Of a stretch of DNA of 64,000 nt, positions 45,253 to 55,545 are shown piece after piece (the first letter of the stretch is position 1; each line of letters opens with the position of its first letter). Both the position numbers and the translations under genes were made by a program. The stretch is taken from assembly GCA_020881915.1 (NCBI GenBank), contig JAJFPB010000001.1, positions 744,001-808,000 on the forward strand. Direction: 5' to 3'. A model generated the notes under the pieces. The model ran no database searches. It saw only the letters and a list, made by a program, of their open reading frames with translations, and had not been told where the DNA came from. Source of the DNA: Paramyrothecium sp. XJ0827 (Eukaryota > Ascomycota > Sordariomycetes > Hypocreales > Stachybotryaceae).

Positions 45253-46301
45253 ATGATAAACACGGCAGTCACCTTCGTTTTGGTCACGATTATCGCAGGC
45301 ACTACTTGTGTCGCACAAGATCTAACACGTCCAGGGATCCGTCCGCTTCCCATACGCCCAACTTCGATAATCAGACCTGACCCAGATATCTTCATTGGTG
45401 TACCCATACGTCCAACTCCGACTACTAGACCTGAGCCTGATGTCTTTATTGGTCTTCCCATACGTCCAGACCCACCAATTTGGCCTGGGCCTGATGTAAT
45501 CATTGGTACACTTACTTTCATTCCACTTTCTTGAGAAGCTGTACTCTAACACAATGATAGATACGCTTCCTCCAGATTTGACTCCCATTTTGATTGGTAC
45601 CCTCGAACCTCCCTTTTTGCTTTCAAATCACAGAATCTCACCGTTTCTGTAGATCCAATTTGGGAACCGCCCTACCTGCCGCCACCTCCGATCTGCCCAG
45701 AGATAGTGTCAACTACGTCCATCTGTCGTCGGTGTCGCCAGCCTGAATGCATCACAACCTCTACTGTGACCGTACCCACCTTCTGCCAGAACCCGCCCTT
45801 GGCCAGATATACGGCCCATAAATGCCACAAGTCCTGCCCTACAGGTTGCGCCTCCACAGAATATGTCTACGTTACTCCAACGACTCGCCCCATTAAGCCG
45901 ACGCGCCCACCCTTTATCGGACTCCCACCCTTGATCGGCCTCCTGCCTTTCGACTATCCGCCCCTGACCCTACTCCCGCCTTTGCCCCAGGAGGGAACCC
46001 CCTGTGCAGTGACAGTAACAACGACTGTGAATCCAGGCACAGCTGGTGGATGTGACATCGATTGTGGATCAGAATTTCTATGCATTGCGGATGGTACGTC
46101 TTTTTCCATGAGCTGTTGAGAAAGAAGCTGACTGACTGGCCATTGGCAGCCTTGATCGTCCTGCCGTGCGGATGCACCGAAGCCACGCGTGTGGTCACTG
46201 AGACGGAGACAGCGTGCGCGACTTCAAGCCCGTGCTTCGAGTGCCAGACAGGCTGGGGAATCGCTACCATCACCGAAGATTGCGCAGCACCTACTGCCTG
46301 A
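45253..46301 (+). CDS. secreted Pro-rich repeat protein with Cys-rich C-terminus
   Basis: A secreted protein of about 293 residues. The signal peptide is INTAVTFVLVTIIAGTTCVA. Exons: 45253-45505, 45561-45596, 45653-46093 and 46150-46301, with introns of 55, 56 and 56 nt; all phases agree. The N-terminal region has 18-residue repeats (DPDIFIGVPIRPTPTTRP, EPDVFIGLPIRPDPPIWP, then GPDVIIG). The third exon begins IWEPPYLPPPPICP and continues with a Cys-rich block (CRRCRQPEC, CHKSCPTGC) and TTS-TVTVP and VTVTTTV strands. The last exon adds LPCGCTEATRVVTETETAC and CFECQTGWGIATITEDC. The Thr/Val strings and cysteines recall fungal cell-wall or adhesin-like proteins, but I recognise no defined family. 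The second exon has only 36 nt. Confidence 0.75.
45379..45505 (+). repeat. 54-bp tandem coding repeats
   Basis: Units start at 45379, 45433 and 45487. Each encodes (D/E/G)PD(I/V)xIG then, in the first two, xPIRP. The third unit is cut at ATTG by the first intron. Confidence 0.8.
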
Positions 46302-46540
46302 GTTTCAGACACCGTGGACAGTTGAGGTTGAAGTCAGCGCAATAATGCCTGTTATGAACCCTGCACAGCTACATTGAGTTCCAATTGTCGCAGGAGAATC
46401 TACAAGATTATGATGATCTTCATTAGGAGCTGAATATATTGATTTGATGAATATTAAGTTATGCACAATGTGTATCAGTCGTTTCCACGCTGCACTTCCA
46501 GAGCCAGGCTAGAAGTCTGCCAAACCTTGGAGAGCCAACG

Positions 46541-49128
46541 TCAGGCAATAGTTTGATTGCTTGAGCAGAATCTCCGTGAAAAGGGTAAGTCATTTTGAGA
46601 GGCATCCAATGAGCCGATCATCTTATTCAACTCCCCTAAGCGCTGTGCAATTGACACAAACATACCCTCTATAGAACGAGTTTTAGTAAGATCCGACCAG
46701 TGAGGAGCATGTTCTGGGAACTACGAACCTTCGGCGTGCCACAAAATATGACAATGCAATGCCCAGACACCTGGATTGTCCGCGCGGATGCGCAGCACGA
46801 CGTGGTCATGGCCATTGAGAGTCACTGTGTCTCTTCTCATAGGGTTCTCGAGGTTCCAAGTCGTGTCCTTGCCAAACGAGCCACTGCCCCAGCCAACAAC
46901 CTGGAAATTTTGTCCTGCCGCAAATTTTAGTCTCAACGGAACAATGTCTCGGGATAAATCGTGGAGGGCATACCACTAAAATAACGTTAGTTGTCTGTGG
47001 AGGAAGACGAAGGCAGGCTAACTTACTGAAGATGAAACGGATGCAGCATCATTGCCTTGGCATTAATGACTATCTGTGCACCCTTATCCTCATCGCGTGA
47101 GACAAGAACTAGTTGATCTTGACCAAAGTTCCACTTTGGACGATGAGATGCGAGATTTTGCGTTGAGAGGTCCTGGTCTGATACTTTCCAGAGGAGAGCG
47201 TCGTCTTTGAGGGGAGAATAGACGGTCTGTTTCCAGAGTGAGCGGGTGCAAGACAGCAGGTGTGCATAGGTAAGGGGTAAGAGGAGAAGACGAAAAAAGG
47301 GTAGTACATACGTTGTTGACGTAGGTCCGCATGAGTTCGTCGGTCCTGCTTCTCATGAAGGTAAAATAGTGATGATTCCGCTCGCCTACATCATAGGCAT
47401 CCAAGCCTCTCATAGGTTTTGGTCGGTTGAAGGGGAGATCTCCACAATGATTCACCCAAGGCTCACGGCCAGCTACACGACTACGTCTCGCGTTCAAATT
47501 CCAAGGGGAACCGATGGTCTCGGCTTGCAGGCCCACGTCGTCGTAAGACATGATGCCGGTAGCCTCGTAGTTCATGTTCTGCAACTGCTGCAACCCACTG
47601 TGTGGGAGATGGAAGCAGGATGTTGCTGCCGTCGTTCGCATGCGGTAGTTGCCTGCTGTCTGGTTGGCAGAGACAATGACGGAGTAACGCTGGCCAGGAT
47701 TTAGGAAGACGCGGGTCGTTGCGATTGGCGCGACTTCCACACCATCGATTTCGACCATCTCCATGGTGTGATTGTCAATGGAGAACCAGAATGGCCATGA
47801 GGTGCTATGGCTTATCAGTCGAAGGCGAACCTGGTGTCCGCTTTGTACATGCGTCGTGTAAACCGAGCCGGCGCTGCATGTTGGAAGCGCTCGGCTCTGC
47901 TTGCCGGACATGCCAGACATCCCACCCATTCCAGACATGCCGGACATGCCGGAAGAGTGCGAGTGTCCTTGCTTCGAAGGCGCGGAGCAGTTTGAAACGT
48001 GTTGACCGTTGAGGATAATGTTGTTTGGGGGCGGTTCCATACCCGACATCCCACTCCAGGGATGATTCGGCCCCAGATAATCATCAGCAAGCTAACAAAT
48101 TAAGTTAGAGGTGGGTTACATAACGTTTCCATGGATCCAATACCTTTCTGCTATCAGGATAGAACAAGTCTCCCAGCAGGACAATTTTATCGTCATCGAC
48201 GTGGGGGACGGCTTCCGAAGGGTCATGAATGATCTGCCTTGTGGTTAGCGACAACAAAATTCTACGGACAGCTGCTCTCAAAAATGATGTGGGATCCAGC
48301 AAAGCCGTGATGTTGTGCTGGTCTTACCAAAGGTCCGTAAAGCCCATCGGCAATTTGCACAGAGACATGAGCATGATACCAGAAAGATCCCCGCTGGTCA
48401 ACCAATGTAAACTCATACGTGAAGCTCTCGCCTGAGGGAATTGCGCATTGAGATAGTCCTTGCACACCATCCATCCAGGTTGTGTTTCGTTGATCTATCC
48501 CATGCCAGTGGATGGTGGTGCCTTCGTCAGGTAGCATGTTGTGAACGGTGATGCGCAGAGTATCGCCGGTATTTGCCTCAATCAGGGGTCCTGGGGACTG
48601 GCCGTTGACCAAGATCATCGATTGGTCAAAGCCATCGGGTGCGTAGGTTCCACGCGTAATGTTGAAGACAAATTCGCGTGTAGTCGGCACATCGGAGATG
48701 ATAAAGCCCGTTCGGAGATCCAGCTGTTCCGCGAGGGTGAAATCAGCCTTGACTTCAGTCTCATCAGCTGCTTCTTCGGCGTCGTGGTCCACCTCAGAGT
48801 CGTGATCATGGGCCTCATTTCCTGGCACCGGCATGGGCGTGGCCTGGTGGCCGTGCTCCGCCGGCTCCTCTCCAGAGTGTGGATGCGTATCCAGAAGCGT
48901 CTGATCGGTTGCGATTCTTGAGAGCACGAGTCCAGCTACCAGCAAAATTGAGATGCAGCATAGGCCAAGCCACACTGCCATGCCCAACTTGCCACGTTTC
49001 TGGTGTCGGCGCTTCCCGTCGACCAGCGGTTGGCCAGCAAGACCGCCGTCGGAGCGCTCACCAGAGACCAAAGGCACATGGCTTTCGTCGCGCGCCTCGT
49101 CAATCGAGCTGGATCGCCTGTCGTCCAT
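46541..49128 (-). CDS. membrane-anchored multicopper oxidase (laccase/ferroxidase-like)
   Basis: A multicopper oxidase of about 728 residues. Minus-strand exons: 49128-48328, 48233-48144, 48091-47312, 47226-47027, 46975-46974, 46914-46729 and 46668-46541. The four copper motifs are present: TIHWHGIDQ, FWYHAHVSVQ, HPFHLHG and LHCHILWH. The third is only complete if a 2-nt exon (46974-46975) is used. The protein is a type II membrane protein, with a cytoplasmic basic N-terminus and one helix at about residues 48-69 (GMAVWLGLCCISILLVAGLV). A His/Asp-rich linker (HPHSGEEPAEHGH, HDHDSEVDHD) leads to the catalytic part. A Met-rich insertion (GMSGMSGMGGMSGMSG) lies in the second cupredoxin domain. 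Relatives oxidise phenols or Fe(II); sequence does not decide which. It converges on the secreted repeat-protein gene. Confidence 0.87.
46974..46975 (-). other. predicted 2-nt micro-exon of the multicopper oxidase
   Basis: Between intron 47026-46976 (GTAAGT..TTTTAG) and intron 46973-46915 (GTATGC..GGCAG), retaining just TG turns CTTCA + TG + GACAA into the codons for Leu-His-Gly-Gln, giving HPFHLHGQNFQVVG. Skipping it, or using only one of the introns, breaks the frame just before the copper site. Confidence 0.6.
47905..47952 (-). repeat. Met-rich GMSG coding repeat
   Basis: Repeated GACATGCC/GACATCCC units encode the GMSGMSGMGGMSGMSG stretch of the multicopper oxidase. Confidence 0.7.
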
Positions 49129-52127
49129 CGCATTCAATCGGTCCAGCAGACGAAGGTGGAGTGGCAAGAATTCCAGAGATGTTTCCGTAACAGGGGCAAG
49201 GATATGAAACGGCCACATGTGGGGGCTGGCGGATGAATGCAAGCTCCGAAATACCCTGGAATCCTTCATTGCGCGCCACGACCCCTAAAAAGAGAAGCAG
49301 GCCTGCAGCAGGAAGTCAATCCTACCCTATTTTTGGCATGCGCGTAATCTCTTGCGCTGTGGAAATCTGGCCAAAACTGATAGCCGACGATACGTGGGAA
49401 ATCACCACACTCGCTAGCTGAAGTAGTGGAATGAACGGACTGGCACCATGGCCCTACTGGAATTGAGACTCCTTTTGCGCAATTAACTACAAGATAGTCA
49501 TAACAGACAGTTCAAATTTAGAGGGCATTAAAGCAGCAATCACCTTGTTCCGCTCTCTTACTTGCTCCTCTGTTTGCGAGCAGTATCGCAGAACTCAAAA
49601 GGCAGGAGTATCTCACTGGCAAGCTTAACACCAGTTAGGTTTGTGCCATTACCATGTTTCATGACACTGGCTAGGCGCTACTGATTGGCAGAGCGGACGC
49701 TGCTAAAACTGTTTCTCTAGCATCCATGCTACAACCAGGCCGGTCTTGGCAAGTCGCCACGGACGGTTGGAGCCTCACGGACTGGGCGGCTCAGGCCTCA
49801 CCACAAACTCCTTGTTTCCCATTCAATAATCGGGGGGCTAGAAATTTCTGTCATCTTGCTATTTGCGAGTCTAGCTGGGTGCATCTGACTACTCCTTTCT
49901 GCCAGGCTACGATTGCCCCGTTTCTCCACGGGAGTGAGACACCTCTCAAACTGCGCCCCAGTGGCGTTTTGATCTCCACGAAATATAGAGGGAATACCTT
50001 CATAATGTGAGACTAAAATATATTAATTTAGAATTATTATTAAAAAAAATTAAATAAAAAAAAAGAATCGAAGACGATATAATATAATGCTTAGGTAACC
50101 TAACCTTCTAATTATTCTCCGAGTTAATTAGTAAATAGAAGGAAAGTCCTTTTAACATTTTACCCCAGTCTCCACCCCATTTAACTCTAGATCAAAGCCT
50201 AAACTCAAAACTGGAATACAGAGGGAGGGCGGGCGATCACGCACCTGGTAAGCCGCACTAAGCGCCCTCTTCTTCATTCATTAGAATAACAATACTTGAA
50301 CCTTGGGCACAAAGAATCCCAACTCCTTTCACAACTGACATTTCCTTTGATTCGCAGCATAATACACTTGGACCTGTGTTCTGGGAATTCGGTTTCATTT
50401 GTAGAAAATTTGGCGTAAACAGAGTCTTGATGACGGTGTAAGGTCGGCTTGTTGGTTTGACGGTCTTCGATAGACAAGTGCATATCTCATCTACCCTCGG
50501 TAGAGGGTTTCCAGGTGATTGGGTTGTTACTTTATATAGCTACTCTGTACTGCCGATAGCTAAGCAAATACAGTTTTTCTCCGAACAATTGCCTACATGT
50601 GAATAGTAGAGTTTAAGCAACAAATTCAATAATGATCCGCCATCCCTCGATCGTACTATCATCTCCGCCATGGATGTCTTATGGTGAATCAGGGCTTGGT
50701 TCTCTAATACCTCTCAAGACATTGCCTGGCATAGGAGCTCCTTACTCTTCCCCTGTAGATCTTAGAATACGCCATGTAAGAAAGTCAGGGCACCGCTGCC
50801 GCAAACGGCCTCATCCCGCACACGTTGTGCGACATATGATAAACTATTAATATCGTCGTTGGCTCTCCTTTTCAGAATGACGTGTTCAGTCATCTGCAAA
50901 AGCCTTCAGCAGTGCAGGGATAGCCAATTACCGTCATTTTAAGTAAGGGGCGACGCCATAATCAAGAGGCAAGCACAACAGCCATCCCATTGCACCAAAC
51001 GGTCTCACCACAGCCGTGGTGGAGAACAAGGCCAAATATGGTTCTCCGATGCGCTGACCGGAAGTCTGTCCCTATGTGGCTTTTCCAGGCGCTGACTAGG
51101 CGATCTCATGGCTGAGTCAGAGTTTCTGTCTTACGTCGTCTCGAGGATATACTGATTCGTGTGGCCTAATGAAACTGTGGGTATAAATTTGAATGTGTTT
51201 GAAAAGTCGAGCCCTAAAAAATCAGTAGTTGGTCTTCGTGCTGTTTCTGGTAAGTGATAATGTATTAAGGAAGCCCGATAGTAAGGACGAGGTGATGATG
51301 TCAAGTGTCGAATTTCTTCCCCATATCATCAAAACCCCATGATCACATTGTCTCACCTTATATCGACATGAGATAGCTTGCTGAGCCTCGAAGCCTTAAC
51401 TTCTCAACTTATCTCCGTCAGCGCCCCTGAGCCTCGAACTCGAGGAACACCAATATCCCCTGACTGCTCCATGTGACCACGAGGAAGCCATAATCTTGCA
51501 ATAGATCGATCTTTGCATTTTGGAACCTGTTTTATCTGTATCAGTGTGCACTCAATGAATATATCCGCAACAGTTCTGAAGATCTACGACCGCCGAAGGC
51601 TCTGTAGTGAACTATTCCTGGTCTTCGTTGGACTGAGCCCTGTAAAGGACTGTACTCTGCACCATTTCCCGAACAGACCTCAGCGCTATCCGAGAAATCG
51701 AATCCATTCCTGCATTATCATCCGCACGTCCAGCATATTTGTCAAACCACAAACTTGCAACCCATTGGCAAGTCTGAGTGTTTTGGTCCACAAAACATGG
51801 TCAAGAGTGGGAAGTCTCAGACAGAATGCAGCCTTGTTGGTGAGATTCATAGTCAGTGGAAGACGAGGATTCCCATCCTTTGGGACGTCTGTCCCTGATG
51901 TACTACATTCGTCATGACATTTGTGGCTGAGTATTGGGATCGTGCTTGAAGGGACGCGTAATTCAAATTCCTTAATCGGGCAATACCAAGCGCTGTGCCG
52001 AATTCGTGAGGACTGCAAATATTGGATGATAGTAGAATAAGCTTAAATATGGAAAGCCTCGAAGCTTAGTTCATGGAGAAATCTTCTTTCGCCATATTCA
52101 TTACCAAGTCATCAACCCTACCTCGAA
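49129..52127. other. gene-poor region
   Basis: About 3 kb. The first part is the promoter of the multicopper oxidase. An AT-rich block lies at 50010-50105, with A- and T-runs. Further right are only short ORFs; the minus-strand ORF at 51686-52018 is the longest but shows no motif. I see no supported gene. Confidence 0.4.
50010..50105. other. AT-rich block
   Basis: Nearly pure A/T for about 60 bp (AAAATATATTAATTTAG and following), then mixed. It may be the scar of a mutated repeat; no repeat structure can be seen. Confidence 0.4.
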
Positions 52128-54065
52128 ATGCTGTCACTCCACTCGCTCGTGGCAGCTCTTGCCAGCAGCTCGGTCCTTGGAGTCGTGAACGCAAGGGCCT
52201 GTCCTCCACTTGGGCCTGTCCTCCTTGCTCCCCAATCGCCTAGCAGCAGTGAGGCCGTAAAGGCAGCCATTGAAGGCGTAAAATCCCAACTGGACCAGTT
52301 CCTGGGACCCTTGAACGCCAGTGGCGCCTCCATTGCTGTCAAATCAATATACGAGGAGGAGAACCTCTTCAACTATCACGTATCACCACGTATCACAAGC
52401 GGTATTGGCACCAGCAAAATTGACGAGAACACGATATATCGGATGGGCAGTGTATCCAAGCTATTTCCGCCCTTGCTTGCTCTCTCGCTTGATATCGATT
52501 TGGATGTTTCGGTGCTTGAATACCTTCCGGAGCTGCGTCAGGACTCCGATGGAGATGATTTAATAGAAACCATTCAATGGAAGGACATCTCGATTAGAAC
52601 GTTGATGTCTCAAATGTCCGGGCTTCCAACCCACAGTTAGTCTATTCCCAGCTGCTCCTCCTGAGATCATGCAGCTAACACTACCAGCATCATTGGACTT
52701 GACACTTCTAGAGGGCTACCCCTGGACACAAAAGGGACTCCCAAAGCTCGGCGATGGTGAGGGGGTGAAATGCTCTGCCGGTTTTGCGAATACCAGGCCC
52801 TGCGACACGGCCGATCTTCTCGAAGCCCTGCAGCGGCGCCGACCTGTTTGGGTTCCATATGCCTCATCACCAAGCTACTCCAATGTTGGCTTCGCTATCC
52901 TAGGCCTCGTACTTGAGGCTGCAACGGGCCAGAAGTTCGACGATCTGGTGCAAAAGGTTATCTTAGATGTTGTGGGCATGGAAAGCACGTCCTTTTCGGG
53001 GCCTGTGGAGGCGTTCAAAGACGACGTGTTTGTCCCCGTGATGGAAAATACCTGGAATGTCACACTTGGAGTTTTTGAGGCGTAAGTTTTCTGGTGTGGA
53101 TTGAGTGATAGGCTAATGCTGATACTGCTTTATATAGTGGAGCAGGGATCTTCTCCAGTACCAAGGATATCATTGCTTTTCTTGGGGCAATTTTATCCAA
53201 TAAGCTGTTGCCGCCGGCTGTGACTCGACAGTGGCTAAAGCCAGCAGGTCATACGTCAGCACTCAGCCAGTCTGTCGGCGCCCCTTGGGAGATTCTACGT
53301 TCTGAGAGTATCACCTCGGATAAGCGCGTTGTTGATATCTATACGAAAACAGGAGCCTTTGGTTTATACAACGGCCGTGTCGGCATTATCCCTGACTATG
53401 GCCTCGTCTTCTCCGTCTCCTCTGGTGGGCCAGAGGCAGCTGCTAGCATTTACACCGGGTCACAGCTGGCCAGTATCGTGATACAGGCTCTTGTCCCGGC
53501 TGTCGAAGCGGCCGGCAAGGCCGAGGCGGCTCAGCACTCGGTGGGTACTTACATTGATAAGAAGACCAACTCAACCATAGAACTCGAAATTGATGATGGT
53601 CCTGGTCTCCGTATCACGAAGATGATTGTCCGTGGCTATGACGTCCTGAGCAACATCCTTGGATACACCCTGCCGGTTGCTGAAACTGGAGTTGGCCCAA
53701 TCGGCGGTGGGCCTCAGACTTACTCCGAGACCCGGCTGCACCCAACGGATAGGGTAAAGACTCAGGGTGGTGCTGGGAATAGTACGACCGAGAGGGCGTG
53801 GTGGGCCAAGTTTGATGTGATCCCCCCGGAGGTGGCGGAGTTGGTCGAAAACACTCTGTTCTATAAGGATGGCGCATGCGATGGATGGACATCATTTGAT
53901 ATTGCCGCATACAACTACCAGAGCTTTGGCGAGTTTATCTTTACGACCAGGGCGGATGGCGTGACCACCCAGATCTCGAGCCCGGTTTTTAACATTACTC
54001 TGACCAAGGTAAGTGCCTGCGGGTCTAGCGATAGCGGCCGTGGCAGGGGTCAAGGGAAGTTGTAA
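52128..54065 (+). CDS. secreted serine beta-lactamase-like hydrolase
   Basis: A serine beta-lactamase/transpeptidase-like (class C fold) hydrolase of about 609 residues with a signal peptide (LHSLVAALASSSVLGVVNA). Exons: 52128-52635, 52688-53081 and 53138-54065; phases agree. The catalytic S-x-x-K is MGSVSKLF (Ser at about 108) and the Y-x-N motif is SPSYSNVGF. The region after the catalytic domain (GTYIDKKTNSTIELEIDD onwards) is the beta-barrel extension found in fungal members. Several N-glycosylation sites are present. In fungi such enzymes are mostly esterases or peptidases of unknown substrate. The reading frame runs through a perfect GTAAGT donor (54009) near its end, so an alternative last exon is possible. 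Confidence 0.85.
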
Positions 54066-54256
54066 AAGCAATATCAGAGAGAGGAATAGGGCTCGGGTTA
54101 GAAGTCAGAAGACAGAGGGCTTCATTCAAAATATACACCAAATAGATAGATTCGATGAGATGTACTCTTTGTTTGGCAATCCACTAGACCTACAAATACA
54201 ATTCAATGTGTAAATATACATGGATACATGTATATGTTACCGCTTCCATCAGGGCT

Positions 54257-55545
54257 CTAGATTCCAAGATCGCTCAGCTTCAGGACTGTCAGCTCGACCT
54301 GATTGACACTGCTGGGAGGCAGTCTTCCGGCGCCGCAAATTGCAAGGTAGTTGTCATCCTCGCGGAACAGCATCAGCGAGCGACTGTATCCCCGTGGCCC
54401 GGCGGTGTTATACTCGACCCAAGCGTTTGCTGCACCCAGCTGCTTGTTCGTGTAGATGGCGGATGATGTGCCTGAGCTAACGATGATGGTGCCATTGGCA
54501 CCGCCACGCTTGCTCCACACGACGTACGGCGAGCTGACGGGTCGCGTGCCCAGGTTGGATACGAGCGTGAGGGCGGGCGCGGCGTTCACGCGAAGAGGGT
54601 TGCTGGTGAGTCGGTAGTGCAGGCGGCAGCCGTCGGTGCCACAGACTTCGTAGACAAAGATGTACTGGCCATTGGGGAGGCGGGTGACGACGGGCATGCC
54701 GGGTCGCGCCTCATAGTTGTTGGTGTCGGCTACGTCATTGACGACAGCACTCCATGTGCGGAGATCAGAGGTGACCTGAATTGTCAGCCTGATGTCACAG
54801 CAACATTAACAAAGGTGCTTACCTGGTGAGCAAGCTTCTGACCGTGTTTGGGATCACGCTGATCGGCGTAGTAACAGATGAGCTGGTTCTGGTAGACCCT
54901 GATCAAGTTAGCACTCAACTTTACTACGAACAGACAAGCTTTGGTAACGTACATCAAGAAAGGCTCCCAAACAGGTGTCAGTCCATTGATAGGGCGGCCT
55001 TCGCCTCCCTGGGCAACGCTGCTCACAAACTCCCAGTTGAAGCCACCGTCTCTGCTGGCATAGACGTCAATCTTGGTTTTAGACAAATCCGTTGGCAGGG
55101 CGTTGCCAGCCAGCAGCACTGTCCCGGCAGGATAGTTGCCAATGGCCTGAGGGAGCTGATATAGGAACGGCTGGTATCGGTTGCCCCAGCCGTTGACGGT
55201 GTCGCGCACACGGCCAATCTCGGACCACGTCAGGCCACCGTCTTGCGAGCGGTAGATGGGGTAGTACACGATGGGCGGCTCGGGTGAGTAGTTCTCCCAA
55301 GTGGCGAGTAGCACGCCGCTGCTGAGCTGGATGATGCGCGGGTATAGCGTGCGCGGGTCGGTCCAGCCCGCGTTGGACGGCGGCGAGAAGATGACCTTGT
55401 TGTTGAAAGTGGTCGAGGGGACGGCGCGCTCGATCACGCGGGTAGGCTCTTCGCACTCTGCCCCGAGGGGAGCGGCAGCGGGAGCACAGGCTGCGAACTG
55501 AGATAGGCTCAGCAGGCCAGCAACAAGGAAGTGAAGGGAACGCAT
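54257..55545 (-). CDS. GH93-like exo-arabinanase/BNR-repeat glycosidase, secreted
   Basis: A secreted protein of about 395 residues of the six-bladed sialidase-like superfamily, best matching fungal GH93 exo-1,5-alpha-L-arabinanases. The signal peptide is LHFLVAGLLSLSQFAACA, from the ATG at 55545. Minus-strand exons: 55545-54953, 54898-54823 and 54775-54257, with introns of 54 and 47 nt. Asp-box-like motifs are RSQDGGLTWSEIG and SRDGGFNWEFV. Other landmarks are YPRIIQLSSGVLLATWEN, GLTPVWEPFLM, QLICYYADQRDP and YEARPGMPVVTRLPNGQYI. It would release arabinobiose from plant arabinan if the assignment holds. A TATA element lies 68-73 bp upstream of the start. Confidence 0.88.

Noticed and set aside
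51513..52018. ORFs of 134 (plus) and 110 (minus) codons upstream of the beta-lactamase-like gene
   Set aside because: They are mutually overlapping and show no signal peptide, domain or splice context.
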